DNA from: Rheinheimera sp. MMS21-TC3
Lineage (GTDB): Bacteria; Pseudomonadota; Gammaproteobacteria; Enterobacterales; Alteromonadaceae
DNA length: 64,000 bases
Direction: 5' to 3'
Assembly: GCF_032229285.1 (NCBI RefSeq)
Contig: NZ_CP135084.1
Span: 310,001 to 374,000 of the forward strand
Below the pieces are notes generated by a model. That model was not told where the DNA came from and did not search any database. It saw nothing but the letters and a program-made list of their open reading frames with translations. Positions 42,299-51,965 of this stretch are shown one piece after another (within the stretch, counting starts at the first letter, position 1; each line of letters begins with the position of its first letter). Made by a program: the position numbers and the translations under genes.

Positions 42299-42299
42299 T

Positions 42300-43007
42300 A
42301 TGACACCAATAATTGCACTGCAGGGCATCAGTAAATATTACGAGATGGCAGGTGAGCGATTTTATGCTTTAAAATCAATAAATGTTAATATCAGCAAAAA
42401 TGAATACGTAGCAATTATTGGCCCTTCTGGTTCAGGAAAGTCTACCTTAATGAACGTATTGGGTTGTTTAGATACGCCAAGCGAAGGACGCTACCAGCTT
42501 GCTGGTCAAGATGTTGCAAATTTGTCTGAAGCAGAACTTGCTACTATGCGTAACCAGCAGGTTGGCTTTATCTTTCAAAGCTTTAATTTACTGCCACGGG
42601 CCACAGTATTAGCCAATGTGATGCAGCCGCTAGTATATCGGGTTATGAGCAACCGTAGCAGGCAACAGCAGGCTGCACAAGTACTGCGTAGAGTGGGACT
42701 GGCAGATAAAGCTGGGCACTTGCCTAATCAGTTATCTGGTGGCCAGCGTCAGCGGGTAGCTATCGCCAGAGCACTAGTAACTCGCCCAGGTATTTTACTA
42801 GGCGACGAGCCCACAGGGAACCTTGACAGTAAAACGAGCCGTGAAATTATGGCGTTATTTGATGAACTTCATCAAGAAGGCCATACCATTATTTTGGTGA
42901 CACACGAGCAAGAGATTGCCGATCATTGTCACAGAGTAATCCGTTTGGTAGATGGCCAGCTAGCACAAGATAGTGGCACAACAGCCGGAGGCAAGCTGTA
43001 TGTATAA
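42300..43007 (+). CDS. ABC transporter ATP-binding protein (MacB/LolD type)
   Basis: 235 residues. The Walker A IGPSGSGKSTLMNVLGCLD, Q-loop VGFIFQSFNLLPRATV, signature LSGGQRQRVAIARALV, Walker B GILLGDEPTGNLDSKTS and H-loop ILVTHEQEIADHC are all present, so it should be an active ATPase. The family (type VII ABC transporters) serves peptide, antibiotic or lipoprotein export. It overlaps the permease gene by 8 bp. MacB fuses both parts in one chain; here they are separate, as in many MacAB relatives. Confidence 0.95.
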   Translation: MTPIIALQGISKYYEMAGERFYALKSINVNISKNEYVAIIGPSGSGKSTLMNVLGCLDTPSEGRYQLAGQDVANLSEAELATMRNQQVGFIFQSFNLLPRATVLANVMQPLVYRVMSNRSRQQQAAQVLRRVGLADKAGHLPNQLSGGQRQRVAIARALVTRPGILLGDEPTGNLDSKTSREIMALFDELHQEGHTIILVTHEQEIADHCHRVIRLVDGQLAQDSGTTAGGKLYV

Positions 43008-44238
43008 AAGCTTGCACGCTATGCTTGAAGGGACAAAAGCAGCTTTATTATCTATAAGAGCGCACGCTTTGCGCAGTGCACTGACAACGTTAGGCATTAT
43101 TATTGGCGTTGCTGCTGTCATCACTGTTGTGGCAATTATGCAGGGCTTAAGTCACAGTATCAGTAGCCAATTAGATGATCTAGGCAGTGATATGATTACT
43201 CTGCGGGCTTACACTACTACAGAGCAGCAAATGTTAGGCAATATTAACCGTTTACACCATGACGATTTTTTGATGCTAAAAAGCCGGGTACAAAACGTTG
43301 AAGATATGACAGCTACTATGCAGGCATTTAGTATGGGCAGTCAGGTGCAATACGGCCGAAACAGTACCCAAACTCAGATTATAGGTACCGACAGTAGTTA
43401 TCAAAATGTTGTCCGGATTTATCCCGAATTTGGACGGTTTTTATCGTTAAGTGATGATGATCACCGGCGCCGCGTAGCCTTTGTTGGTTCATCTTTAATC
43501 CGCAAGCTAAATTTGCCTGAAAACCCTGTCGGTGAGTTTATTAATCTCTCCGGTGATTGGTTCAGAATTATCGGTGTTGCTGAAACCCGGGGCTCACTAT
43601 TTGGTTTTGATCAAGATAACTATATTATTGCACCTTTTAGTACTATTCGCTCGTTAACGGGTGAGCGAGCTGCTAGCAATGTTGAAGTGATGTTTCGTCC
43701 TGCGGCTAATACAACACCGCAACAAGTGCAGGAGCAAATGCGCCAGTTATTAAGGCAGCGTCATCGATTACAGCAAGATGATGCCGACAGCTTTGAGTTT
43801 ATCAGTGCTGAGCGGATGGTCGAACAGTTCTCTAGTATTACTAAAAGTGTAACCCTAGTGGCCGGTGGTGTGGTTGGCATAAGTTTATTAGTTGGTGGTA
43901 TAGGCGTAATGAATATAATGCTGGTATCAGTAACAGAGCGAACCCGAGAAATTGGTATTGTTAAAGCCTTGGGCGCAACACCGCAATTTATCTTAATTCA
44001 GTTTTTAGTAGAAGCGCTGGTGCTGTCACTGTTTGGCGGCATTATTGGCTTGTTGCTAGGCTATGGCATTGCCTCTTTTATTGGCTTGATGCTACCTGCC
44101 ATGCCTGAGGCATTAGTGCCGATGTGGGCTATCTTTTTGTCTATAGGGTTTACAACGCTAATAGGTGTGGTTTTTGGCTTAGCGCCAGCTATAAAAGCCG
44201 CTAAGTTAAACCCTATAGATGCGTTGCGTTATGAGTAA
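43000..44238 (+). CDS. ABC transporter permease (MacB/FtsX type)
   Basis: 412 residues of the MacB_PCD-FtsX family. An N-terminal membrane helix (about 24-46, SALTTLGIIIGVAAVITVVA) is followed by a periplasmic domain (about 50-280) and three C-terminal helices (about 290-312, 332-360, 370-395), with the typical VTERTREIGIVKALGATPQFI between helices. The start ATG at 43000 has GGAGG 8 bases upstream; the frame is open nine codons further, but without support. It works with the ATPase and adaptor upstream. No outer-membrane channel gene follows. Confidence 0.92.
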   Translation: MYKSLHAMLEGTKAALLSIRAHALRSALTTLGIIIGVAAVITVVAIMQGLSHSISSQLDDLGSDMITLRAYTTTEQQMLGNINRLHHDDFLMLKSRVQNVEDMTATMQAFSMGSQVQYGRNSTQTQIIGTDSSYQNVVRIYPEFGRFLSLSDDDHRRRVAFVGSSLIRKLNLPENPVGEFINLSGDWFRIIGVAETRGSLFGFDQDNYIIAPFSTIRSLTGERAASNVEVMFRPAANTTPQQVQEQMRQLLRQRHRLQQDDADSFEFISAERMVEQFSSITKSVTLVAGGVVGISLLVGGIGVMNIMLVSVTERTREIGIVKALGATPQFILIQFLVEALVLSLFGGIIGLLLGYGIASFIGLMLPAMPEALVPMWAIFLSIGFTTLIGVVFGLAPAIKAAKLNPIDALRYE

Positions 44239-44290
44239 TAACAAAAAATTATTTAACCGCGGTCGTTGCCAATAAGCCAGAGTTTTTTTC

Positions 44291-45367
44291 TTAGTTGTTG
44301 CAGCTATTGTCCTTTTTTGTTGCATTGATAAACTGGTGCACGCGCTTATTCACACTATCAGCGTTATCGACATTAAGAAAGTGGCCGGCATTAGCAACAA
44401 TAGCGGTTTCAACGCAGGGTAAAACCTGCTGTGCTTGCTTTAAACTCTGTGCTGTATTAATAATATCTTGATCGCCAATTAGCACTAAAGTTGGCATAGC
44501 TAAGCGGCGCAGTTTGTCATCAGCAAAGGGTGTCATCTGGCTTAACAAGTCGGGCAAGGACTTATTGGTTGCTGAATAGCGATAAAAGTGGTCTATATAT
44601 AGCTGATCAATGTTATCAACATTAGTCGACATGGTTTGTAGCATGGCCCTAAGCTCACTTCTTTTGGGGTTAAACAAAAAATACACGCTTTTAAGCGCAT
44701 CTAAGCTTGGTGTAATCCAAGCAAAAGTTTGGGCTGGGCTTAGTAAGACTAACTGGCTAACTTTAGCAGGCTCGTTTAAAGCAATTTGAGTGGCAAACCA
44801 TCCACCTTGTGACGCGCCAATTAGAGCAAACTGTTTAAGCTCTAGCGCGTTAAATATTTCATTATACCAAGCCATAACTTGGGCAATATCAGCAATATCT
44901 TTGTTAGATTCAGACTTGCCGCTGCCCAATAGGTAATCAATGGCATAAATCTTATAATGTCGAGCAAGCCAAGGCACATTGGGGTACCACATGGTAGAGT
45001 TTGTGTTCATACCATGTAGCAAAATAAGCGGGTAACCATCGGCAGGCCCAGACACCACAACTTGGGCTTCGCCAAAAGAGGTTGGTATACGAAGCTCGGT
45101 ATAATCGTCTCCCCAAAGAGTCAGCGCACGATTATAAAGCTGCTCGGTACTTAAGGTTTCAGGATCCTCTTGCACTAAGCTGGCATATTGGCTTGGCTGC
45201 ATGTCGGTTGCATAATTCTTAATTGCTTGTTGGCGTGCAGTTGGTGGCTCACAAGCGGTAAGCAGCAATAGTGAGCCTGCCGCTAAGGTAAGGACGTTAA
45301 ATGTGGATGATCCTCTACTGGCAACTTTTTTAATGGCAAAATTGATTGTCTTCAATAATTTATTCAA
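44291..45367 (-). CDS. Alpha/beta-hydrolase lipoprotein
   Basis: 358 residues. The N-terminal signal ends in the lipobox LLTAC (Cys near residue 39), so it should be lipid-anchored. The hydrolase fold follows from about residue 105: ILLHGMNTNSTMWYP, IGASQGGWFATQIAL with the catalytic Ser, LVLIGDQDIINTA with Asp and AGHFLNVDNADS with His. The substrate is unknown. The start is a TTG at 45367: AGGAGG lies 6 bases upstream, while the TTG at 45373 would touch it. It faces a 146 bp intergenic region toward the ubiD-fre side. Confidence 0.82.
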   Translation of the reverse strand: MNKLLKTINFAIKKVASRGSSTFNVLTLAAGSLLLLTACEPPTARQQAIKNYATDMQPSQYASLVQEDPETLSTEQLYNRALTLWGDDYTELRIPTSFGEAQVVVSGPADGYPLILLHGMNTNSTMWYPNVPWLARHYKIYAIDYLLGSGKSESNKDIADIAQVMAWYNEIFNALELKQFALIGASQGGWFATQIALNEPAKVSQLVLLSPAQTFAWITPSLDALKSVYFLFNPKRSELRAMLQTMSTNVDNIDQLYIDHFYRYSATNKSLPDLLSQMTPFADDKLRRLAMPTLVLIGDQDIINTAQSLKQAQQVLPCVETAIVANAGHFLNVDNADSVNKRVHQFINATKKDNSCNN

Positions 45368-45519
45368 TGGCAACCTCCTAATGAGGGGCGCAAATATTAA
45401 TAAATAATAGCAACAGTTGCCAATTTAGTACCTAGCCTGAACGTAACTTTTCTTAAGTGCTATAACCACATTAAATGAGCGCGGTTATTCGTACTATATT
45501 AGCCTGTTAGGAGTCGCTA

Positions 45520-46227
45520 TTAAATATAAGCAAAAGCATCACAGAACATATTTTCACGCTCTGCACCATGCTCTACAAAAGCATCTCTAACAACTCCTGC
45601 CATAGCAAAAGGCCCTGCGATATAAATGTCATATCCTGCTAATGAGGCAAAGTCGTCTAGTACCGCTTGGTGAACTAAACCTGTTCTACCTTGCCAGTTG
45701 GTTGTCGGATTTTGTATGACGGGAATAAAGGTGAAGTGCTCGTTGCTACTCGCCCATTGCTGCATTTGTGGGTGATGATATAAGGCGTCTTGATCACGCA
45801 GGCCCCAGTAAGCAAAAACAGGACGGTTAACTTGTTGCTTGGCAAGGGTTTGGGCAATGCTGTAAATATAAGAAAATCCGGTACCGCCAGCTAATAAAAT
45901 TAGCGGTCGGTCGCTATCGGTGCGTAGCTGTGCTTCACCTAAACCAATTTCTGCTAATACTGGTTGCTTAGCGGCAAATAATTGCTGTAAGTGAGCTAAG
46001 GCTTGGCTGGAAAAGTTATCTGCTACTGATGCTCCTATGTGGAGTTCAATTTGCTTGCTACCGGCATGGCTAGCTATGGAAAAAGGGCGTTTATCTTCAG
46101 CGGTTAAGCATAGCTGTAAATATTGACCACTTTGATAGCTTATAGGTGTTGTAGGCGTTAATAGCACGCGGTTAACAGTAGGCGTTAAGGGTTCAATAGC
46201 ATCAATAGTACAGGCAATAATGGTCAT
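45520..46227 (-). CDS. fre: NAD(P)H-flavin reductase Fre
   Basis: 235 residues of the ferredoxin-reductase fold, FAD/FMN-binding N-terminal barrel and NAD(P)-binding C-terminal domain. RPFSIAS (residues about 54-60) is the flavin-binding triad RxxS, and LLAGGTGFSYIYSIAQ is the nucleotide motif. It reduces free flavins, and reduced FMN is needed for prenylated-FMN maturation of UbiD-type enzymes, which suits its place directly after ubiD, as in E. coli. It may alternatively serve other flavin-dependent enzymes. Confidence 0.93.
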   Translation of the reverse strand: MTIIACTIDAIEPLTPTVNRVLLTPTTPISYQSGQYLQLCLTAEDKRPFSIASHAGSKQIELHIGASVADNFSSQALAHLQQLFAAKQPVLAEIGLGEAQLRTDSDRPLILLAGGTGFSYIYSIAQTLAKQQVNRPVFAYWGLRDQDALYHHPQMQQWASSNEHFTFIPVIQNPTTNWQGRTGLVHQAVLDDFASLAGYDIYIAGPFAMAGVVRDAFVEHGAERENMFCDAFAYI

Positions 46228-46309
46228 AGTGCTCTCAGCAAAAGTAAACGATATTTCAAGTTGTTAAATATTATTAATCGCAGTTAGATGTGTAGCGACT
46301 AAATTAAAG

Positions 46310-46338
46310 ACCAGCAATAGTAAGTTACTATTGCTGGT
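46310..46338 (-). terminator. Hairpin between ubiD and fre
   Basis: A near-perfect inverted repeat of 29 bp: ACCAGCAATAGTAA and TTACTATTGCTGGT around one G. On the minus strand it follows the ubiD stop within 6 bp and is succeeded by TCTTTAATTT. It may terminate part of the transcripts before fre. Confidence 0.65.
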
Positions 46339-46343
46339 ATAGT

Positions 46344-47825
46344 TTAAGGTTGTTCAGGTAGTGTAATTCCCAGTGTTGACCAAATTTCATCAATACGTTG
46401 TTTAACGGCTGGGTCCATAACAATGGGTTCACCCCATTCTCTATCAGTTTCACCCGGCCATTTATTAGTAGCATCCATACCCATTTTCGAGCCTAAGCCA
46501 GAAACGGGTGAGGCAAAGTCTAGATAGTCTATAGGCGTGTTTTCTACCAGCGTTGTATCGCGCGCTGGGTCCATCCGAGTAGTAATAGCCCAAATAACAT
46601 CTTGCCAGTCGCGGGCATTAATATCGTCATCGCAAACAATCACAAATTTAGTATACATAAACTGGCGTAAATAAGACCACACGCCCATCATTACCCGTTT
46701 AGCATGGCCTGGGTATTGCTTTTTCATGGTAACCACAGCTAAGCGATACGAGCAGCCTTCTGGCGGCAAGTAAAAGTCGGTAATTTCTGGAAATTGCTTT
46801 TGCAGTATGGGCACAAAGACTTCATTTAAAGCCACGCCTAAAATAGCCGGTTCATCAGGTGGCCGGCCAGTATAGGTACTGTGATAAATCGGATCTTTAC
46901 GTTGGGTAATATGGGTAACGGTAAATACCGGAAAATCGTCTACTTCATTATAATAACCGGTGTGATCGCCATAAGGGCCTTCAGGCGCCATTTCGTTAGG
47001 GTCTATGTAACCCTCTAAAATGAACTCGGCACTGGCGGGCACTTGTAAGTCGTTACTTATGCACTTGACCACTTCGGTATTATCGCCGCGTAATAGCCCA
47101 GCAAAACCATATTCAGATAAGGTATCTGGCACAGGCGTTACAGCACCTAAAATGGTGGCAGGATCTGCGCCTAAGGCCACTGAAACTGGATAGTTTTGGC
47201 TTGGATTGGCCTTTTTAAACTCATAAAAATCTAAAGCTCCGCCACGATGAGACAACCAGCGCATAATTAATTTATTTTTTCCCAGTAATTGTTGGCGATA
47301 AATGCCTAAGTTCTGTCGCTGTTTATGTGGGCCTTTGGTAACAGTTAAGCCCCAAGTAATTAACGGCGCGGCATCACCTGGCCAACAGGTCATAATAGGC
47401 AGCTTAGTTAAATCGACTTCATCACCGGTTAATATGACATCTTGGCATGGTGCTTTTTTTACTTGTTTCGGAGACATATTAAGCACTTGCTTAAAGATAG
47501 GCAGTTTACTAAAAGCATCTTTTAAGCCTGTTGGCGGCTCAGGCTCTTTTAAAAAAGCCAGCAGTTTGCCAACTTCTCGCAGGGCCGAGACATCTTCTTG
47601 GCCCATACCTAAAGCAACTCGCTGAGTGGTACCAAATAAATTAGCTAAAACTGGCGTGCTGAAACCCTTAGGATTTTCAAATAAAATAGCCGGTCCGCCC
47701 GCGCGTAGCGTACGATCGGCGATTTCGGTCATTTCTAATACCGGATCAACCTCGGCGCTTACTCTGACTAATTCACCGCGTTTTTCAAGTTGCGCCATAA
47801 AATCGCGTAAATCTTTATATTTCAT
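46344..47825 (-). CDS. ubiD: 4-hydroxy-3-polyprenylbenzoate decarboxylase UbiD
   Basis: 493 residues, usual length for UbiD. It decarboxylates 3-octaprenyl-4-hydroxybenzoate in ubiquinone synthesis using prenylated FMN made by UbiX. Diagnostic stretches are [19 protein letters not shown] at the start, [40 protein letters not shown] containing the prFMN/metal-site Glu and His, and [23 protein letters not shown]. The neighbouring fre is the standard partner. It has its own promoter region of 225 bp, shared with the terminator of the receptor gene. Confidence 0.96.
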   Translation of the reverse strand: MKYKDLRDFMAQLEKRGELVRVSAEVDPVLEMTEIADRTLRAGGPAILFENPKGFSTPVLANLFGTTQRVALGMGQEDVSALREVGKLLAFLKEPEPPTGLKDAFSKLPIFKQVLNMSPKQVKKAPCQDVILTGDEVDLTKLPIMTCWPGDAAPLITWGLTVTKGPHKQRQNLGIYRQQLLGKNKLIMRWLSHRGGALDFYEFKKANPSQNYPVSVALGADPATILGAVTPVPDTLSEYGFAGLLRGDNTEVVKCISNDLQVPASAEFILEGYIDPNEMAPEGPYGDHTGYYNEVDDFPVFTVTHITQRKDPIYHSTYTGRPPDEPAILGVALNEVFVPILQKQFPEITDFYLPPEGCSYRLAVVTMKKQYPGHAKRVMMGVWSYLRQFMYTKFVIVCDDDINARDWQDVIWAITTRMDPARDTTLVENTPIDYLDFASPVSGLGSKMGMDATNKWPGETDREWGEPIVMDPAVKQRIDEIWSTLGITLPEQP

Positions 47826-47943
47826 ACCAGTCTCAACATCCAGAACAGAGCGAAGTTGGCTCTTTGATAACCGACTATTATACAGCTCTGTTACAAGCTT
47901 GCTAGTTTAAGTCAGATGATAAATCCTTTAAGCCAAATGAAAA

Positions 47944-47987
47944 AAAACAGTTTTATCTAATACCTTAGGTAGAGATAAAACTGTTTT
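47944..47987 (-). terminator. Terminator of the TonB-dependent receptor gene
   Basis: A perfect 15 bp stem, AAAACAGTTTTATCT and AGATAAAACTGTTTT, with a 14 nt loop. Read on the minus strand it continues into an eight-base T run (TTTTTTTT), placing the end of the receptor transcript about 60 bp after its stop codon. Confidence 0.88.
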
Positions 47988-48050
47988 ACATTGCATTTTC
48001 TCTTTAAGATTTTATAACTGTTATTAAACGTTAGGCACTTATTAAGTGAC

Positions 48051-50450
48051 TTAAAATAAATAACGCGCTTCGACGAAATAGTAACCGCCATTAAAGCCAA
48101 AAGGAGCATTTGTATTTGGATATTTAAAAATACCGTTAAACTGATTTACCACAGGCTGCTCATCTGGATAGGTATCAAATAAGTTATTTACTCCTACAGT
48201 AAAGCCCAACTGTGAGTTAAAGGCATAACTTAATGAAATATCGGCCACTGTTTTGGCACTGTACTGATAATCACCTGTGGCATAACCTAAGGTATAAGGG
48301 CCAAAGCGGTTAATCCGTAAGTTAGTGATAAAATCGCCATAACTATGGGTAATACCAGCGCTAAAGCTATTTTTAGGGTTAGCTTTTGTTAACCGCGCTT
48401 TTTCTTCGTTATTAAACAGTGCTTCTTCTAACCCGCCTAATAATGCTGGCACTTTTATTTGCTTAATATCAGTATCGTTATATTGCGCAGAAAGACTTAA
48501 TTTAATATCACCGTATTCAGTCTGTGGTAACTGATAGGCGAGAACTGCTTCAACACCCTGAGTACGAGTATCAACAGCGTTGGTAAAAAATCGAACTGAT
48601 TCAGCTGAGTTAGTGCCCAATAAGCCATCAATAATTGGATTAGCACGACTGACACTACCAGTTAGAATAATTCGATCATCAATCTCAATGCGATAACTAT
48701 CTAAGGTAAAAGTAACACCATTATCGCCCTGATAAGTAATACCCACACTAATACTTTGTGATTTTTCTGGCTTTAATTCACCTTGACCCAAGGCACTAAC
48801 AACAGGTGATGTATTATTAAAGGTACCTGATTCAACAGGGTTTAATACACCAGTAACAGGGTCGGCCACAAATAAAGTGGATAAATTAGAAAAATATAAT
48901 TGCTGAACACTAGGCGCTCTAAAGCCACTATTAAAAGTGCTACGAACAGCCCATTCAGGGGTAAGTTCATAACGGCCGGCTAATTTCCAACTGGTATTAC
49001 TACCAAAATCAGAGTAGCGCTCTTGGCGAACGGCTGCGGCCCAATTAAATTTGTCAGTTAATTGATTTTCAACCTCAACATAAACACCAAGGTTATTACG
49101 CGATTCATCTACCGTTGATTCCGGCGTAAAACCACCAAAGCCTTGCATGCCGCCAGATTTGCCTTGGTAGCCATAATTAGCATAGGAAACTTCATCACCT
49201 TGGAAAATTTTATAACTGTTTTTACGATAGGCAATACCCGCTGACAGTACAAAATCTGACTCATTGACAAAAGCAAAGAGTTTACTGGCCTCTAGATTAA
49301 GATTTTGCTCATCGTTTCTCATGCCACCCGCATAAGCACTGGTAGGACTGGCAGGGCCCAATGAAGCATTCAAGGAATTGTTGACATAATATTGGTAACG
49401 ACTAGCACCAGTATTGGCGGATAAATCGAGTTGCCAATCAGCTAGCTCAAATTTATAGCCTAAGGTAATAGCATGATCGTTAGTTTCAGGTGCTATTTCT
49501 GGTAAAAAGCCGTCTGGATAAACTTCTACAACATTTCGTGCATCTAATGGCCGGCGAAAAAAAGCGCCAGATTGAGTTTTACGTTGCGAAAGATCGGCAA
49601 AAGCATAAAACTCACTGTTGGCTAACTGATAGCCTGCGTTGACCATAAGAGCTAAGTTTTCAAAGGACGCATCACCCACACTATGGTTTAAACGGTTAGC
49701 TATTGCTTCACGTGGGTCAGGCTGGTTATTAATGTCTGCATACTGCTGACGAGGATCTAACCCGGCTCGGTTAGTTTTATTCTTGTGATGATATTCAGCG
49801 CTAATATTGACAAAACCATCTTCAGCAATACGAAAGCCCTGATTACTGCTAATTTTATATTGTTCGCCGTCACCTTCAAAAGTTTGGCCGCCATTTAGGC
49901 TAACTTGGCCTCCTGACATATTATCATTTAAAACTAAGTTAATGACACCGGCTATTGCATCAGAGCCATATTGAGCGGCTGCACCATCGCGTAGTATTTC
50001 AATTCGCTTAATGGCACTCATTGGAATGGCATTTAAATCAACGTTAGAACTACCGCGGCCCATAGTGCCATTTAAATGGACTAATGCTGAACCATGGCGA
50101 CGTTTACCATTGATTAAGACTAAAGTGTGATCGGGGGATAAGCCGCGTAAGCTAGCAGGGCGCACAGCGTCACTGCCATCAGTAATAGATGAAGTTGGGA
50201 AGTTAAAACTTGGCACTAAAAACTGTAGTGCTCGCGCTGTTTCTGTCATGCCGGTCGCTTGTAGTTCGGCACTACCAATAATATCAACGGGAGCAGTACT
50301 TTCTGTTGCTGAACGCACAGATAAGCGGCTACCTATTACTGAAATTTTTTCCACATCAGCTTCATTAGTCTGCTGAGCGAAAGCGGCAGGTGCGCTTAGC
50401 GTGATGACTAAGCCTATACTAGACGTTAAGTAAGAAGCATTGTGATTCAT
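48051..50450 (-). CDS. TonB-dependent outer-membrane receptor
   Basis: 799 residues with a signal peptide (to about residue 25, AFAQQ). The plug domain occupies about residues 33-175: EKISVIGSRLSVRSATE is the TonB-box region, and GMTETARALQFLVPSFNFP, PASLRGLSPDHTLVLINGKRRHG and RIEILRDGAAAQYGSDAIAGVINLVL are plug hallmarks. The beta-barrel follows and ends with a C-terminal Phe (YYFVEARYLF), as required for BAM-mediated insertion. The substrate cannot be told from the sequence; the plug resembles receptors for large or organic substrates in marine gammaproteobacteria. The gene has its own terminator. Confidence 0.93.
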   Translation of the reverse strand: MNHNASYLTSSIGLVITLSAPAAFAQQTNEADVEKISVIGSRLSVRSATESTAPVDIIGSAELQATGMTETARALQFLVPSFNFPTSSITDGSDAVRPASLRGLSPDHTLVLINGKRRHGSALVHLNGTMGRGSSNVDLNAIPMSAIKRIEILRDGAAAQYGSDAIAGVINLVLNDNMSGGQVSLNGGQTFEGDGEQYKISSNQGFRIAEDGFVNISAEYHHKNKTNRAGLDPRQQYADINNQPDPREAIANRLNHSVGDASFENLALMVNAGYQLANSEFYAFADLSQRKTQSGAFFRRPLDARNVVEVYPDGFLPEIAPETNDHAITLGYKFELADWQLDLSANTGASRYQYYVNNSLNASLGPASPTSAYAGGMRNDEQNLNLEASKLFAFVNESDFVLSAGIAYRKNSYKIFQGDEVSYANYGYQGKSGGMQGFGGFTPESTVDESRNNLGVYVEVENQLTDKFNWAAAVRQERYSDFGSNTSWKLAGRYELTPEWAVRSTFNSGFRAPSVQQLYFSNLSTLFVADPVTGVLNPVESGTFNNTSPVVSALGQGELKPEKSQSISVGITYQGDNGVTFTLDSYRIEIDDRIILTGSVSRANPIIDGLLGTNSAESVRFFTNAVDTRTQGVEAVLAYQLPQTEYGDIKLSLSAQYNDTDIKQIKVPALLGGLEEALFNNEEKARLTKANPKNSFSAGITHSYGDFITNLRINRFGPYTLGYATGDYQYSAKTVADISLSYAFNSQLGFTVGVNNLFDTYPDEQPVVNQFNGIFKYPNTNAPFGFNGGYYFVEARYLF

Positions 50451-50653
50451 TATTTAGTCCTATTAGTAAACTCAGTATAAACTTGGCAATAATGATATAT
50501 GCCTTAAATTTAAATAATCGCCATGATTTATATCAAAAAAATTTTATATGAAAATTGTGCTTAACTAGTAAGGTGTCGTTAAAATATAGCAGTGTCCAAA
50601 AATAATGCATAAATTATCGCCGATTCGATTATATTAGTAGCATTTAATGCAGC

Positions 50654-50669
50654 GGACGTCTAGATGGAT
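50654..50669 (+). promoter_or_regulatory. Probable MetJ operator (two tandem met boxes)
   Basis: GGACGTCT-AGATGGAT compares to the tandem consensus AGACGTCT-AGACGTCT at 12 of 16 positions (7/8 and 5/8 in the two boxes). It lies 42 bp upstream of the metC ATG, where MetJ-SAM repression would fit. Confidence 0.55.
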
Positions 50670-50710
50670 TAGACTGGTGACTAATAAAAATTTAAAAAGT
50701 AAAAATAATA

Positions 50711-51883
50711 ATGAAAAAACAAACGCAATTAATTTGTGCAGGTCGTGATAAAAAGTACAGTGGCTATGCCGTTAACCCGCCAGTGGTTCGCGCTTCTACT
50801 ATTATTTTTGATAGCTTTGCCCAGCTAAAACATGCGGCTGGCCAAATGGGGAATAGGGTGCCTTATTATGGTCGGCGAGGTACCGATACGCACTTTGCTT
50901 TACAGCAAGCTATCTGTGAACTGGAAGGAGGTGCGGGCTGCGCGTTATATCCTTGTGGCTCGGCCGCAGTAAGTGGCGCTTTGTTAGCCTTTTTGTCGGC
51001 TGGTGATCACTTATTAATGGTCGATAGTGTGTATGAACCTACCCGTGCTTTATGCAATAAAGTGTTAAAGCGTTTAGGCATAGAAACTGAATATTATGAT
51101 CCCTTAATAGGTACTGAAATAAGTAAGTTGATTAAGCCAAATACGCGGGTAATATTTTTAGAATCGCCCGGCTCGCTTACTTTTGAAGTACAAGATATTC
51201 CGGCTATTTGTCTGGTTGCTAAGCAGCACAATATAGTTACGGTGTTAGATAATACTTGGGCTTCACCTATTTTATGCCAACCCTTTGCACTAGGAGTAGA
51301 TGTTTCTATTCAAGCTGCCACTAAGTATATAGTGGGCCATTCCGATATTATGTTAGGCACAGCTTCAGCTAATGAGCAACATTGGCCGCAGTTACGCGAA
51401 CAAAGTTATCTGTTGGGTTATTGCGCATCTGCTGACGATGCCTACACAGCGTTACGTGGCCTTAGAACCTTAGCGGTGCGCTTAAAACAACATGAGCAAA
51501 GCGCGTTAGCGGTAGTGGATTGGCTACTGCAACGACCAGAAGTAGCCCAAGTGTATCATCCCGCATTAGCCAGTCACTCAGGGCATGACATTTTTAAGCG
51601 CGACTTTAGTGGCAGTAATGGTTTGTTTTCCTTTGCGTTAACGTGTGGAACAGCCAGTCAAATAGCGGCTTTTATTGAAGGCATGACTCATTTTAAAATG
51701 GGCTTTTCATGGGGTGGCTATGAAAGCTTAATTACCGCCACTATGCAGGTGCAACGGCTACGCACAGCCACTTGTTGGCCGCAGCCGGGCCCGTTATTAC
51801 GCTTACATATTGGTTTAGAGCATGTAGACGATTTAATTGCTGATCTTGAGTCTGCTTTTAAAAGGTTTCATGCGGCTGAATAA
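50711..51883 (+). CDS. metC: Cystathionine beta-lyase MetC
   Basis: 390 residues, PLP-dependent, Cys/Met metabolism family. It splits cystathionine to homocysteine, pyruvate and ammonia on the way to methionine. The N-terminus TQLICAGRDKKYSGYAVNPPVVRAST is MetC-like. Active-site elements are VPYYGRRGTDTHFALQQA, YPCGSAAVSGALLAF, VLDNTWASPILCQPF and the PLP-Lys in IQAATKYIVGHSDIM. It is divergent from the receptor gene; a likely MetJ site lies upstream. CGS/MetB is less likely, given the overall fit to MetC including SWGGYESL. Confidence 0.94.
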   Translation: MKKQTQLICAGRDKKYSGYAVNPPVVRASTIIFDSFAQLKHAAGQMGNRVPYYGRRGTDTHFALQQAICELEGGAGCALYPCGSAAVSGALLAFLSAGDHLLMVDSVYEPTRALCNKVLKRLGIETEYYDPLIGTEISKLIKPNTRVIFLESPGSLTFEVQDIPAICLVAKQHNIVTVLDNTWASPILCQPFALGVDVSIQAATKYIVGHSDIMLGTASANEQHWPQLREQSYLLGYCASADDAYTALRGLRTLAVRLKQHEQSALAVVDWLLQRPEVAQVYHPALASHSGHDIFKRDFSGSNGLFSFALTCGTASQIAAFIEGMTHFKMGFSWGGYESLITATMQVQRLRTATCWPQPGPLLRLHIGLEHVDDLIADLESAFKRFHAAE

Positions 51884-51965
51884 AATATATGACAATGATT
51901 GACGACAACGGTGACTAACATACAATAGCGCAATTTTTTAATTCTATTATGTTTAAGGTCACCGT

